A DNA stretch of 64,000 bases. It comes from Vallitalea sp. (GTDB taxonomy: Bacteria; Bacillota; Clostridia; Lachnospirales; Vallitaleaceae). This document shows, piece by piece, positions 29,718-39,898 of this stretch (the first letter of the stretch is position 1; each line of letters starts with the position of its first letter). The DNA is taken from assembly GCA_025210515.1 (NCBI GenBank), contig JAOARM010000040.1, positions 1 through 64,000 of the forward strand. Direction: 5' to 3'. Below the pieces are notes generated by a model. The model was not told the DNA's origin, made no database searches, and worked only from the letters and a program-made list of their open reading frames with translations. Made by a program: the position numbers and the translations under genes.

Positions 29718-30692
29718 ATGGAGATAAATGCAAATATAATAGATATTTCAGTAGATAGAGATACTAAAAATCCTTATTACAAAGAAATGAAAATAGATAA
29801 GAAAAGAGAACTTCTAGAAAATGTTGCTAGAAAGATGTTTTTTCTTAATGCATTTATAGCAGTAGTTAGTGTTGTATCTATTACATTTTTTGTGTTTTAT
29901 AAAGGGTTACAACCTTTTATTGCAAGTAATGCAGAAGGAACATATAGTTTAATAGATTTTTTAACAGGATTACAGTGGAGACCTAATGATAATGTGGGAA
30001 GTGCTCTATACGGCATATTGTATATGATATTTGGGTCATTAATGGCTACTGGCGGTGCCATAATTATTGGAGTTCCAATTGGAATATTGACAGCTGTTTT
30101 TATAGCAGAGATAGCACCTAAAAATGTGAAAAAAATAATTAAACCTGCTGTTGAATTGTTAGCAGGAATTCCATCTGTAATATATGGAGTTTTTGGACTT
30201 GGAGTTATTGTTCCAAAAATTATGAATATCTCTCCTCAATCTCAAGGTCAATCGCTACTTGCAGTTATTCTAGTATTAACTATAATGATTTTACCTACTG
30301 TAATTACTATTACAGAAAGTGCAATAAAAGCAGTACCACGAGCATATAGAGAAGGCTCATATGGACTTGGAGCATCTAAGATTCAAACTATATTTAAGGT
30401 TATAATTCCCGCTGCTAAATCTGGTATTTTGGCTGGTGTAGTTCTAGGAATCGGTAGAGCTATTGGAGAAACAATGGCTGTTATGTTAGTAGCAGGAAAT
30501 CCTATAGCGGGAATACCTACTAGTATATGGGATCCAATAAGACCCCTAACAACTAATATTGCTATGGAGATGGGATATGCTTTTGGTCTTCATCAAGAAA
30601 TGCTTTTTTCAACAGGAGTAGTTCTATTTATTTTTATAATAATTCTTAATTTAGTATTAAATAGAATTACAGCTAAGGCAGGTGACAAATAG
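29718..30692 (+). CDS. pstC: Phosphate ABC transporter permease PstC
   Basis: 324 residues, about six helices. EGSYGLGASKIQTIFKVIIP AAKSG region (about 213-237) is the EAA-type loop that contacts PstB. The N-terminus is ~40 residues of cytosolic sequence before the first helix. Its TAG overlaps the GTG of pstA by one base, so the two are translationally coupled. Confidence 0.95.
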   Translation: MEINANIIDISVDRDTKNPYYKEMKIDKKRELLENVARKMFFLNAFIAVVSVVSITFFVFYKGLQPFIASNAEGTYSLIDFLTGLQWRPNDNVGSALYGILYMIFGSLMATGGAIIIGVPIGILTAVFIAEIAPKNVKKIIKPAVELLAGIPSVIYGVFGLGVIVPKIMNISPQSQGQSLLAVILVLTIMILPTVITITESAIKAVPRAYREGSYGLGASKIQTIFKVIIPAAKSGILAGVVLGIGRAIGETMAVMLVAGNPIAGIPTSIWDPIRPLTTNIAMEMGYAFGLHQEMLFSTGVVLFIFIIILNLVLNRITAKAGDK

Positions 30693-31804
30693 TGAATCGT
30701 AGTATTAATGATAAAATTATGTATGGATTAATAGGTTTAGCTACTGCTTTTACAGTTGCTGTATTGTTATGGATTATTAGTTTTGTTTTTATTAATGGAT
30801 TCAAATATATTGATATAGACTTTTTAACTTCTTCATATGATTCAGAAACTAGATATGTTAATGTGCCAATAACTAATGAAGAGGATAATAAGCTTGGAGT
30901 AGACTTTATTATTAGTGAACATGATAATACACAATATCCAGTAATAAAATCTATCAATAAATCATCAAAAGTAAGTAGTTCAGTTACTAAAAACGGTGAA
31001 AAGTATAAAGTTAAAAAAGGAGATATTATAAAAAAGATAGGCAAACAAAAAACAGCTAATCTTAGTATTGGGGAAATTAATAATATAATAAATAATGAGA
31101 AGACTAATAGTATACAGCTTAAAATTACTAGAGAAGGTGAAGGTATTTTCCCAATGCTGATAACAACTCTATTAACTATTGTATTGTCCTTATTAGTGGC
31201 TTGTCCAATAGGTATATGTGCAGCTATATATTTGACTGAATATGCACGTGCAGGCAAGCTGGTTAGAGTTATTAGGTTTGCTACCGAAAGTTTATCTGGT
31301 ATACCTTCTATAATATTTGGTTTATTTGGAATGATTTTCTTTGTAGTTTTTCTTAAATTTAATTATTCAATACTTGCTGGAGCTTTAACCCTAAGTATTA
31401 TTTTGTTGCCAGTAATTATAAGACAAACAGAAGAATCTTTGAAAGCGATACCAAGGTCTTATAGAGAAGGTTCTCTAGGGCTTGGAGCAACTAAGCTTCA
31501 AACTATTAGGAAAGTAATTCTGCCTAATGCTATTTCTGGAATAGTTGTTGCTATTATACTTAGTATTGGTAGAATTGTAGGAGAATCAGCAGCTTTATTA
31601 CTTACAGCAGGAACAGTTGCAAGAATTCCAAAAAATTTATTTACATCAGGAGCAACACTCACTGTAAAGGCATATGCAATTGCAAAAGAAGAAGGAGATA
31701 TTGGTATGGCATGTGCCATAGGAACTGTAGTTATTATACTTATATTAATACTTAATACTCTTTCAAAACTAATATCTAAAAAACTAGATAAGGCAAATGT
31801 ATAA
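30692..31804 (+). CDS. pstA: Phosphate ABC transporter permease PstA with PDZ-like insert
   Basis: 370 residues, about 75 longer than the usual PstA. After helix 1 (about 12-35) comes an external loop of ~115 residues. Its part from about 68 to 148 reads like a PDZ domain: VIKSINKSSKV, then KKGDIIKKIGKQK, then GEINNIINNEK and SIQLKITREGEG. The remaining helices and the EAA loop (YREGSLGLGATKLQTIRKVI, about 257-276) are normal. GTG start. The PDZ-like domain would lie outside the membrane, near PstS. Family certain; the PDZ call is from pattern only. Confidence 0.93.
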   Translation: MNRSINDKIMYGLIGLATAFTVAVLLWIISFVFINGFKYIDIDFLTSSYDSETRYVNVPITNEEDNKLGVDFIISEHDNTQYPVIKSINKSSKVSSSVTKNGEKYKVKKGDIIKKIGKQKTANLSIGEINNIINNEKTNSIQLKITREGEGIFPMLITTLLTIVLSLLVACPIGICAAIYLTEYARAGKLVRVIRFATESLSGIPSIIFGLFGMIFFVVFLKFNYSILAGALTLSIILLPVIIRQTEESLKAIPRSYREGSLGLGATKLQTIRKVILPNAISGIVVAIILSIGRIVGESAALLLTAGTVARIPKNLFTSGATLTVKAYAIAKEEGDIGMACAIGTVVIILILILNTLSKLISKKLDKANV

Positions 31805-31861
31805 AGTATTAGTTGTTTTATATGAATAATTACAATAAGAAAATAAACTAGAGGTGAAAAA

Positions 31862-32620
31862 ATGGATAAATCAATAAAATTTAATGTGGAAAATCTAGAT
31901 CTTTACTATGGAGATTTTAAAGCTCTAAAAAACATAAACATGACAATAGCTAATAATGAAATAACAGCACTAATAGGACCATCAGGTTGTGGAAAATCAA
32001 CTTTTTTACGAACATTAAATAGAATGAATGATTTGATCGAGGGAGTAAAAGTACAAGGTAAAATTGAACTTGATGGAAACGATATATATGGTGATATTGA
32101 TGTAATAAAATTACGTTCAAGAGTGGGAATGGTATTTCAAAAACCTAATCCATTTCCAATGAGCATATATGATAATATTGCTTATGGACCAAGAGTTCAT
32201 GGAATTAAGAAAAAAAGTATACTTAATGAAATTGTAGAAAAAAGCTTGAAAAGAGCTGCAATATGGGATGAAGTAAAAGATAGATTAAAGAAAAATGCAA
32301 TAAGTTTATCTGGTGGACAACAACAGAGAATATGTATTGCAAGAGCCTTAGCTGTAGAACCAGAAGTTCTTTTAATGGACGAACCAACTTCTGCTCTTGA
32401 TCCAATTTCAACTCTTAAAATAGAAGATTTAGCAGCTGAGCTTAAAAAAGATTATTCAATTATTATGGTAACACATAATATGCAACAAGCGGCTAGAATT
32501 TCTGATAAGACGGCATTTTTCTTATTAGGAGAATTAATAGAATATGGAGATACAGAACTAATATTTAGTAATCCATCAAACAAAAAAACAGAAGATTACA
32601 TTACAGGAAGATTTGGTTGA
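31862..32620 (+). CDS. pstB: Phosphate ABC transporter ATPase PstB
   Basis: 252 residues. Walker [10 protein letters not shown] (about 39-47), Q-loop [20 protein letters not shown] (about 89-108; the KPNPFPMSI string is PstB-specific), signature LSGGQQQR (about 149-156) and Walker [14 protein letters not shown] (about 168-180). Energises phosphate uptake. GAGGTG precedes the ATG. Confidence 0.97.
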   Translation: MDKSIKFNVENLDLYYGDFKALKNINMTIANNEITALIGPSGCGKSTFLRTLNRMNDLIEGVKVQGKIELDGNDIYGDIDVIKLRSRVGMVFQKPNPFPMSIYDNIAYGPRVHGIKKKSILNEIVEKSLKRAAIWDEVKDRLKKNAISLSGGQQQRICIARALAVEPEVLLMDEPTSALDPISTLKIEDLAAELKKDYSIIMVTHNMQQAARISDKTAFFLLGELIEYGDTELIFSNPSNKKTEDYITGRFG

Positions 32621-32654
32621 TTTATATATATGATTAATTAGGAGGAATAAATAA

Positions 32655-33302
32655 ATGCCAACTAGACATGAGTTTGAAAAGAAGATAAATGAATTGCATA
32701 CAGATTTAATTAAAATGGGAACTGTAATTGAAAAATCACTAGATGATACAATTACAGCACTTAAAAATCAAGATATCACTCTAGCAGAACAAGTTATAAT
32801 CAATGATGATAAAATAAATAAAATGGAGCTTACTATTGAAAGAGAATGTTTATTACTAATTACGACACAACAACCAGTTGCAAGTGATCTTAGAGATATA
32901 GCATCAGTTCTAAAAATAATAACTGACTTAGAGAGAATTGCAGATCATTGTGCAGATATATCAGAATATACTATTAAACTAGCTAATGAAAAGTATGTAA
33001 AACCTTTAATTCATATACCAGAAATGGCACAAGAAGTTAAAGTAATGATAAAAGACGTTATAGATAGTTGTATTAATAAAGATATTGAGCTTGCTCAGAA
33101 AGTATATGATAAAGATGACGTTATTGATGAATATTTTGATGAGATTGTAAATGAGCTTACAGAAATGATGATAAATAACAGTAATGTAGTAAGACAATGT
33201 ACTGATTTTTTATTTATAGTTAAATATCTAGAGAGAATGGGTGACCATGCTACTAATATAGCTGAATGGATTATATTCACAGTGACTGGTAATCATATAT
33301 AA
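32655..33302 (+). CDS. phoU: Phosphate signalling regulator PhoU
   Basis: 215 residues, two three-helix PhoU repeats. MPTRHEFEKKINELHTDLIK at the start, RDIASVLKIITDLERIADHC (about 78-97) and KYLERMGDHATNIAEWI (about 191-207) carry the metal-binding E-R-x-x-D-H motifs. It links PstB activity to PhoR and restrains uptake. AGGAGG precedes the ATG. Confidence 0.95.
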   Translation: MPTRHEFEKKINELHTDLIKMGTVIEKSLDDTITALKNQDITLAEQVIINDDKINKMELTIERECLLLITTQQPVASDLRDIASVLKIITDLERIADHCADISEYTIKLANEKYVKPLIHIPEMAQEVKVMIKDVIDSCINKDIELAQKVYDKDDVIDEYFDEIVNELTEMMINNSNVVRQCTDFLFIVKYLERMGDHATNIAEWIIFTVTGNHI

Positions 33303-33330
33303 ATATAGATTTAATATATGAAAATAATAG

Positions 33331-33412
33331 AGAAGTTTGATAGGATTTATTATGGGACAGCCCTAGTTTCCTGTAGTGTATATCATAAAATTTTATATAA
33401 TATGAAACTTCT
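33331..33412. repeat. Degenerate intergenic element R5 after phoU
   Basis: AGAAGTTT (33331-33338) pairs with AAACTTCT (33405-33412) and runs into TTTAAG, so it may end the phoU transcript. Inside, TTATTATGGGACAGCCC (about 33348-33364) resembles the repeat end at 262-277 and the R1 right end. It lacks the GCC-loop-GGC hairpin. Confidence 0.45.
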
Positions 33413-33426
33413 TTAAGTGGCTTTTA

Positions 33427-33454
33427 TTGAGGATTATTTTTATTATGATATAAT
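33427..33454 (+). promoter_or_regulatory. Promoter of phoB-phoR
   Basis: TTGAGG (33427-33432), 16-base spacer, TATAAT (33449-33454). It gives phoBR a basal promoter apart from the pst promoter. Confidence 0.6.
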
Positions 33455-33488
33455 ATAGAATAATCAATAATTAATTATGGAGGTTAAG

Positions 33489-34193
33489 ATGAGTAAGATA
33501 AATATTCTTATAGTAGATGATGAAATTCATATATTAGAGTTATTACGTTATAATCTAGAAAGCAATGGATATAACGTTATTCAAGCTGAAACTGGAGAAG
33601 AAGCTTTAGAAAAGATTAGAACATATGATATTAATATTATTTTACTTGATCTTATGTTACCTGGAATAGATGGACTTGAAGTTCTAAGAAAAATTAGAAC
33701 TACAGAACAACTAAGAAAAACACCTGTTATTATGCTTACGGCTAAAAATGAGGAATTCGATACTGTACTTGGATTAGAACTTGGTGCAGATGATTATATT
33801 GGAAAGCCTTTTAGAGTACATGAATTATTAGCAAGAGTAAAAGCTGTACTTAGAAGAAGTGACAACAATGATACAGTTGAAGAAAATAATGATGATGAAA
33901 TAATAAATATAGAAGAACTTACAATTAATAAAACAACACATGAAGTTAAGATGAGAAATGAGCATATAAACTTGCCGTTAAAAGAATTTGAGCTTCTATA
34001 CATTCTAGCTAAAAATAGAGGAAGAGTATTTGACAGAGAGTATTTATTAGAACAGATATGGGGATATGACTATTATGGGGAAACAAGAACTGTAGATGTG
34101 CATATTAGAAATCTAAGAAAAAAAATAGAAGTAGACGATAAGCATCCAGAACATATTATAACTGTTAGAGGTATAGGATATAAATATAAATAA
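33489..34193 (+). CDS. phoB: Phosphate response regulator PhoB/PhoP-like
   Basis: 234 residues from ATG 33489; GGAGG (33479-33483) lies just upstream, so the earlier ATG at 33477 is unlikely. Receiver domain with acidic pair DDE near residue 10, phosphorylated Asp in LLDLMLPGIDGLE, and Lys in GKPFRVHELLARV. C-terminal winged helix with PLKEFELLYILAKNRGRVFD and TRTVDVHIRNLRKKI. Next to phoU and phoR, it most likely binds the Pho box at 28491. Confidence 0.92.
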   Translation: MSKINILIVDDEIHILELLRYNLESNGYNVIQAETGEEALEKIRTYDINIILLDLMLPGIDGLEVLRKIRTTEQLRKTPVIMLTAKNEEFDTVLGLELGADDYIGKPFRVHELLARVKAVLRRSDNNDTVEENNDDEIINIEELTINKTTHEVKMRNEHINLPLKEFELLYILAKNRGRVFDREYLLEQIWGYDYYGETRTVDVHIRNLRKKIEVDDKHPEHIITVRGIGYKYK

Positions 34194-34262
34194 TTAAAAA
34201 ATAAATTTCTTTTCATAGCATCCATGTGTTCTTTCATGGGAATTCTCATAGATAAAAAAGGA

Positions 34263-36017
34263 ATGGTGATAAACTTGCAGAAAAAATTAATGGGTACATA
34301 CCTAATGATTATTTCACTAACAATAATAATAGCAATTATATTTTCTTGGCAAAAAGGAAATCAACATTTCAAAGAAACTGTAAAAAAAGATACGGAAATA
34401 CAAGGCACATTATTAACAGAAATTCTACTTAGAGAAGATGAAAATGAGCTAATAGATTTTCAACATTTTGTTAATAAATACTCAGAAATATCTAATTTTA
34501 GAATAACAGTTATTGATATGGAGGGTATAGTAGTTGCAGATTCTCATGAGAACTATGAAATAATGGATAATCATGCACATAGACAAGAAGTTTCACAAGC
34601 AATGAAAGGTAATATATATTCTAAGATTAGGTATAGTAAAACTTTAGGAACATACTATCTATATACAGCATTACCTTTGAAGTTAAAGACTTTTGAAGGG
34701 GTTCTTAGGTTGTCTGTTCCATTAAATGATATAAAAGAACTTGCTTATGATATGATTAAGTATGTGATATATGGAATTATCATTGGGGCTATTATCGCTA
34801 TATTAATAGCTTATTTTGTTACGAAGAAAATGATGGAACCAATTAATGAAATAACTAAAGCCTCCATAGAAGTTTCAGAAGGAAATTATAATAAAAAACT
34901 GTATATAAAAACAAAAGATGAAAGAGAAAAACTTGCGGAAGCATTTAATAATATGACAATAAAGCTAAGATTAAATATGTGGAAGCTTGAGAAACGTAAT
35001 AGAGAATTTGAATCTGTATTAAGTAGTATGATTAATGGAGTTATAGCAGTTGATGAAGAATATAACGTATTTTTATATAATAAACAAGCAAAAAAAATAC
35101 TAGATATAAAAGAAGAAATAGATGAAAAATCCATATATGAAGTAATTAGAAATTCTACAATATTTAACGTTCTTGAAACTTCAATTTCACAAAATAAATA
35201 CATGGTAGATGAAACTAAGCTAATGAGTAAAAGTGATAAAATAATTAGAGTATATGCAAATCCCATATTTTCTAACACTTCATCTAAGAGATCATTAGGA
35301 ACATTATTAGTTATTAGAGATGTAACAGAAATAAGGAAACTTGAGACAATGAGAAGTGATTTTGTTTCAAATGTAACTCATGAGTTAAAAACACCATTAA
35401 CATCTATTAGAGGTTTTGTAGATACATTAAAAAATGGTGCAATTAAAGATGAAGAAATAGCTATTAAGTTTCTTGATATTATTGATATAGAAAGTGAAAG
35501 ACTTTCGTTATTAATTAATGATATATTATCTTTGTCTTCTATAGAAAATAGTAATAAAGATATTAATACTATTAATAATGTTGATAACATAATTAATGAA
35601 GTTGTTGATATATTATATCCAAAATTAAGAGATAAACAGTTAGAAATAGAAGTAGATATAGATAAAGATATTATGTTTTTATGTAATAAAAATAGAATTA
35701 AGCAACTATTTATTAATCTATTAGATAATGCAATAAAATATACTGAAAAAGGCTATGTTAAAATAGAATGCAGAAAAGATGATAGTAGTTTAACTATTAA
35801 GGTTATAGATACAGGTATAGGAATAGCGAGAGAGCATATTGAGAGATTGTTTGAAAGATTTTATAGAGTTGATAAAGGACGGTCAAGAAAAATGGGTGGG
35901 ACTGGTCTTGGATTGTCTATTGTAAAACATATAGTAGAACTATATAATGGAACTATTCAAGTACAAAGTGAAGTCGGAAAAGGAAGTACTTTTATAATTA
36001 GGTTGCCTATTAGTTAA
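34263..36017 (+). CDS. phoR: Phosphate sensor histidine kinase PhoR-like
   Basis: About 584 residues. The start is uncertain: ATG 34263 is used, but TTG 34275 after GGTGAT may be the real one, and ATG 34224 has no ribosome site. Layout: helix 1, an external ~130-residue sensor domain, helix 2 (YVIYGIIIGAIIAILIAYFV), HAMP, PAS, HisKA with FVSNVTHELKTPLTSIRGFV, and HATPase with NLLDNAIKYTEKG, GIGIAREH and GGTGLGLSIVKHI. It phosphorylates PhoB when phosphate is scarce, with PstB-PhoU as input. Confidence 0.88.
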   Translation: MVINLQKKLMGTYLMIISLTIIIAIIFSWQKGNQHFKETVKKDTEIQGTLLTEILLREDENELIDFQHFVNKYSEISNFRITVIDMEGIVVADSHENYEIMDNHAHRQEVSQAMKGNIYSKIRYSKTLGTYYLYTALPLKLKTFEGVLRLSVPLNDIKELAYDMIKYVIYGIIIGAIIAILIAYFVTKKMMEPINEITKASIEVSEGNYNKKLYIKTKDEREKLAEAFNNMTIKLRLNMWKLEKRNREFESVLSSMINGVIAVDEEYNVFLYNKQAKKILDIKEEIDEKSIYEVIRNSTIFNVLETSISQNKYMVDETKLMSKSDKIIRVYANPIFSNTSSKRSLGTLLVIRDVTEIRKLETMRSDFVSNVTHELKTPLTSIRGFVDTLKNGAIKDEEIAIKFLDIIDIESERLSLLINDILSLSSIENSNKDINTINNVDNIINEVVDILYPKLRDKQLEIEVDIDKDIMFLCNKNRIKQLFINLLDNAIKYTEKGYVKIECRKDDSSLTIKVIDTGIGIAREHIERLFERFYRVDKGRSRKMGGTGLGLSIVKHIVELYNGTIQVQSEVGKGSTFIIRLPIS

Positions 36018-36065
36018 ATATAGTATTTAGATTAGCAGTTTTTTGGAGATTCTATCAAAAACAGT

Positions 36066-36095
36066 TTGACATGCTATATGACTCTAAGGTATTAT
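36066..36095 (+). promoter_or_regulatory. guaA promoter
   Basis: TTGACA (36066-36071), 18-base spacer, TATTAT (36090-36095). The leader of about 145 bases shows a TTGTAATTATAA-type short repeat but no riboswitch I recognise. Confidence 0.5.
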
Positions 36096-36246
36096 TTATG
36101 AATATGAAGTATATTTATAAAGATAATGATAACAAAACCACTTGTAATTATAAGTGTTAATTAACACAGAGATTAAGTATGATAAATAGATAACTTTATT
36201 TATTGTGGATTAATCAAGTGTAAAAACATCTAGGAGGAAACAATCT

Positions 36247-37782
36247 ATGAAACATGAATTAGTTATTGTTTTGGATTTCGGTGGACAATACAATCAATTA
36301 ATTGCTCGACGTGTAAGAGAAGCTAATGTATATTGTGAAGTTATGCCTTATGATACTCCAATAAGCCAATTAAAAGAGAAAAACCCAAAAGGTATTATTT
36401 TCACAGGTGGACCAAGTGTTGTTTATGAAGAAAATGCACCTATGGTAGAAAAAGAGCTTTTTGAATTAGGTATACCTATATTAGGTATCTGTTATGGCTC
36501 ACAGTTAATGGGACATGTTCTTTCAGGAGAAGTTAAAAAAGCTGATCAAAGAGAATATGGTAAAACAGAATTAACTATAAAATCAGATAACCCATTATTT
36601 GATGGAGTTACTGAGAACACAACATGTTGGATGAGTCATACGTATTATATTAGTAAACCACCTGTAGGGTTTGATATAATAGGTACAACAAATACTTGTC
36701 CTGTTGCTGCTATGGCTAATGTAGATAAAAAATTATATGCTGTTCAATTTCATCCAGAAGTTAATCATACACCAGAAGGAACTAAAATGCTTAGAAACTT
36801 CTTATATAATATTTGTTGTTGTACAGGCGATTGGATAATGAATAAACTTGCTGATGAACAAGTTAAACTACTTAGAGAAAAAATCGGAGACAAAAAAGTT
36901 CTATGTGCATTATCTGGTGGAGTGGATTCTTCAGTAGCGGCTGTAATGATTCACAAAGCAGTAGGTAAGCAATTAACTTGTATATTTGTTGATCATGGTC
37001 TATTACGTAAAAACGAAGGCGATGAAGTAGAACAAATCTTCACTGAACAATTTGATATGAATTTAATTCGTGTTAATGCTCAAAAGCAATTTTTAGATAA
37101 ATTAGCAGGAGTGGACGACCCAGAAACTAAGAGAAAAATAATAGGTGAAGAGTTTATCAGAGTTTTTGAAGCAGAGGCTAAGAAAATTGGTAAAGTAGAC
37201 TACTTAGTTCAAGGTACTATTTATCCAGACGTTATTGAGAGTGGAACTAAAGATGCAGCAGTTATTAAAAGCCATCATAATGTTGGAGGACTTCCTGAAC
37301 ATGTAGATTTTAAAGAGATTATTGAACCTCTTAGAGATTTATTTAAAGATGAAGTTAGAAACGTTGGACGTGCTCTAGATATTCCAGAGTTTTTAGTTAG
37401 TCGTCAGCCTTTCCCAGGACCAGGACTTGCTATTAGAGTTATTGGTGATATAACTGAAGAAAAACTAGAAATTCTAAGAGATGCTGATTATATTTTTAGA
37501 GAAGAAATTAAAAACGCAGGACTTGACAAAGAGATAGGTCAATATTTTGCAGTTTTAACTAATCTAAAAAGTGTAGGTGTTATGGGTGATGAAAGAACTT
37601 ATGATTACACAGTAGCACTTCGTGCAGTTAGTACAACAGATTTCATGACAGCCGATTGGTCAAGAATTCCATATGATGTACTAGAAAAGGCTTCAAGTAG
37701 AATTGTTAATGAAGTGAAACATGTTAATAGGATTTGTTATGATGTGACTAGTAAGCCACCTGCTACTATTGAGTGGGAGTAG
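36247..37782 (+). CDS. guaA: GMP synthase (glutamine-hydrolysing)
   Basis: 511 residues. N-terminal class I glutamine amidotransferase with [11 protein letters not shown] (nucleophile Cys about 81) and [13 protein letters not shown] (about 170-182). ATP-pyrophosphatase P-loop [14 protein letters not shown] (about 221-234). The C-terminal dimerisation domain ends in the conserved PPATIEWE. Converts XMP to GMP. TAGGAGG precedes the ATG. Confidence 0.97.
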   Translation: MKHELVIVLDFGGQYNQLIARRVREANVYCEVMPYDTPISQLKEKNPKGIIFTGGPSVVYEENAPMVEKELFELGIPILGICYGSQLMGHVLSGEVKKADQREYGKTELTIKSDNPLFDGVTENTTCWMSHTYYISKPPVGFDIIGTTNTCPVAAMANVDKKLYAVQFHPEVNHTPEGTKMLRNFLYNICCCTGDWIMNKLADEQVKLLREKIGDKKVLCALSGGVDSSVAAVMIHKAVGKQLTCIFVDHGLLRKNEGDEVEQIFTEQFDMNLIRVNAQKQFLDKLAGVDDPETKRKIIGEEFIRVFEAEAKKIGKVDYLVQGTIYPDVIESGTKDAAVIKSHHNVGGLPEHVDFKEIIEPLRDLFKDEVRNVGRALDIPEFLVSRQPFPGPGLAIRVIGDITEEKLEILRDADYIFREEIKNAGLDKEIGQYFAVLTNLKSVGVMGDERTYDYTVALRAVSTTDFMTADWSRIPYDVLEKASSRIVNEVKHVNRICYDVTSKPPATIEWE

Positions 37783-37787
37783 TAAAC

Positions 37788-37930
37788 AGAATCGCTGAAA
37801 CCCTGTAAACACTGGGGTTTAGTGTGGTTTGAAAGTGGAATGACTCCATTCTAGTATGGAAATAGTATCACGAAATAAAAAATAATGAAATTTAGTACAG
37901 GGAATCTCGTGAGTGAGATTCCCTGTTTTT
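37788..37930 (+). other. Structured stretch and terminator downstream of guaA
   Basis: AAACCC and GGGTTT pair near 37798-37823, followed by GAATG/CATTC near 37841-37853. A strong terminator ends the stretch: ACAGGGAATCTC (37897-37908) with GAGATTCCCTGT (37915-37926) and TTTTT. It may be the guaA 3' end or a separate small RNA. The AAACCC..GGGTTT repeat also resembles recombination-site arms, and the guaA 3' end is a known island target, but no integrase is nearby. Confidence 0.5.
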
Positions 37931-38249
37931 ACATATCTGTTTTAAAGCAATGAATAACTGAAAAAATATTATTAAATATATCCATGTTTGGTAATCATTC
38001 AAATTCTGCCAAATTACGAATGGTTTAATGGTTCAAAAGCAGTTAATAAGCAAAATGATAAATAGAAAAAATATCAAGATATATAAAAATTGAGTAGATT
38101 ACTAATTTCTACAATTGTTTTAAATAGACTATAGTATAATAAATTTGGTTAATGTTATTAATGAGTTTGAATAGAAGGGAAGTGTACAGATGATAGGAGT
38201 ATATTCAATATAACTTTAACTAAATAATAAATATAAGAAGGAGAAAAAT
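37931..38249. other. Gap without a recognised gene
   Basis: About 320 bases, A/T-rich. I see a TATAAT (38135-38140) that could serve the next gene as a -10 box without a good -35, and no reading frame of note. Confidence 0.4.
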
Positions 38250-39074
38250 ATGATTAATAAGAAGAATAGCGTGAAGAAAATAGGAGTAATTTTAAGTTTA
38301 ATGTTACTATTAACATGTTTTAATAGCAAGGTACAAGCGGGTGTAATAATTAACAGGAATGAAGTTGAAAGTAATGATAGTTGGGATGATGCAAATATAG
38401 TTCAACTAGGTGAACCTGTTGTTGGACATGTTAGAGATAGTAATGATGTTGATTATTTTTCTTATACACCAAATGAAAAGAAGAATATGACATGTCTAAT
38501 TATTGACAATGACAACTCTAATTTTAGTTTTTATATTATAGATAGAACAGATAACAACAAAATAATAAATCACGGTAAAATCACTGAAAGTGTTAAAAGG
38601 ACAGAATTTAAGTTAGAAGCAAATCATGAATGCATTGTTATGATTAAATCTCAGTATGGTAATAATTCAAGATATGAGATTTCATTGTCAGGTAATAAAA
38701 TAGAAGAGACATCACATATTGATAGCAAGGAATCAGAGTATAATAACACAATAGAATGTGCTAATATATTAAATAAAGATGACGCACTAATTTCGGCTAA
38801 TATTGCTGATTCAGATGATATAGACTATTTTATGTTTACTGCACAAGATAGTAGCTCAAGAAGATTTGTATTTTATCCTCAAAGTAATGCAGATTTTTAT
38901 TTTTTTGTATATGATATGACATCTAATGGATATATTTATGAAGGAACACTTGATAACTTAGGTGAATCACAAGTAATTTCATTTAATGCTATTAAAGATC
39001 ATGATTATCGTGTTTGTGTAGCAGTACAAGGCAGTGCAAATAAAGAAAATTATTTTTTTAAATGCTGGAATTAG
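38250..39074 (+). CDS. Secreted protein with two PPC-like domains
   Basis: 274 residues. Signal peptide (KKIGVILSLMLLLTCFNSKVQA, first 20 shown by KKIGVILSLMLLLTCFNSKV), cleaved near residue 30. Two copies of a bacterial pre-peptidase C-terminal-like beta domain follow: about 37-150 (NEVESNDSWDDANIV ... DVDYFSY) and about 158-272 (ESEYNNTIECANIL ... DIDYFMF). PPC domains usually trail secreted peptidases; here no catalytic domain is present, so it may bind surfaces or polymers. AAGGAG precedes the ATG. Confidence 0.75.
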   Translation: MINKKNSVKKIGVILSLMLLLTCFNSKVQAGVIINRNEVESNDSWDDANIVQLGEPVVGHVRDSNDVDYFSYTPNEKKNMTCLIIDNDNSNFSFYIIDRTDNNKIINHGKITESVKRTEFKLEANHECIVMIKSQYGNNSRYEISLSGNKIEETSHIDSKESEYNNTIECANILNKDDALISANIADSDDIDYFMFTAQDSSSRRFVFYPQSNADFYFFVYDMTSNGYIYEGTLDNLGESQVISFNAIKDHDYRVCVAVQGSANKENYFFKCWN

Positions 39075-39257
39075 TTAATACATAATTATAGATATTATAA
39101 TAGGTATTAAACTAAACAGTATGATTTTTATAACTATCTTGTGATATTTAATACCTTTATAATCTTAATAATTCCATACAATAAAAATATAATGATGTTT
39201 TACTATATACTATAATAGACTTATTTGAGTAATAAAGGAATGATGTATTCATAATGA

Positions 39258-39385
39258 TATTGAAGGAGCTGATCAATTATAGATTTCTTCAGTAGTATTG
39301 CTGATTGAGTAAACCCACAAAGTAATTGTGTAAACGGAAGGATAAAAGCTTAAGAGGTTATTATGTATACTTCTTAGGCTTAATT
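39258..39385 (+). promoter_or_regulatory. Structured leader and terminator-like hairpin before the FMN-binding gene
   Basis: In order: TCAGTA/TGCTGA hairpin (about 39290-39305), CACAA/TTGTG hairpin (about 39315-39330), then AAGCTTAAGAGGT with ACTTCTTAGGCTT (about 39346-39382, two G-T pairs), followed by TTTATTTTTT just before GGAGG. This is the layout of a leader whose terminator lies at the ribosome site. I recognise no riboswitch class. Confidence 0.4.
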
Positions 39386-39404
39386 TATTTTTTGGAGGTT
39401 AGAT

Positions 39405-39887
39405 ATGTTTAGAGAAATGAGAAGAAAAAAGCAGCTAATACCAATGGAACAAGCAGAAGCAATTCTAAGAAAAAGGACATCAGGTGTGTTTATAGTTAAT
39501 GGTGACGATGGATATCCATATGGTGTACCAATTAGTTATATATATCATGATAAAAAAATCTATATGCATAGTGCCAAAAGTGGTCATAAAATTGATGCTA
39601 TACTGAATAATAATAAAGCATCATTTACTGTAATAGATAAAGATGATGTTATTCCTACAGAATTCACAACATATTTCAGAAGTGTTATTTGTTTTGGTAA
39701 AGCTAGGATTATTGATGATGATTCCGAGAAATTGGAATCACTTAAATTACTTACTAGAAAGTACTCTCCTAATCTTGAGAAAGAGATGAATGAAGAAATA
39801 AGGAGTGGGTTCAAAGCATTGACTATGATTGTTCTAGAAATCGAACACATAACGGGCAAACAGTCAATTAAATTAATGGAAAACTAA
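39405..39887 (+). CDS. Pyridoxamine 5'-phosphate oxidase-family flavoprotein (NimA-like)
   Basis: 160 residues. MFREMRRKKQLIPMEQAEAI and GVFIVNGDDGYPYGVPISYI (about 28-47), IYMHSAKSGHKIDAI (about 53-67) and FRSVICFGKARIID (about 85-98) fit the FMN-binding split barrel of the NimA-type branch. Members reduce nitro compounds or bind flavin; the substrate here is unknown. TTGGAGG precedes the ATG. Confidence 0.85.
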   Translation: MFREMRRKKQLIPMEQAEAILRKRTSGVFIVNGDDGYPYGVPISYIYHDKKIYMHSAKSGHKIDAILNNNKASFTVIDKDDVIPTEFTTYFRSVICFGKARIIDDDSEKLESLKLLTRKYSPNLEKEMNEEIRSGFKALTMIVLEIEHITGKQSIKLMEN

Positions 39888-39898
39888 AAAGTAGAGAG

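Noticed and set aside
30673..31257. A 194-codon minus-strand frame over pstA
   Set aside because: The plus-strand pstA with its membrane helices and EAA loop is certain; the opposite frame has no start signal.
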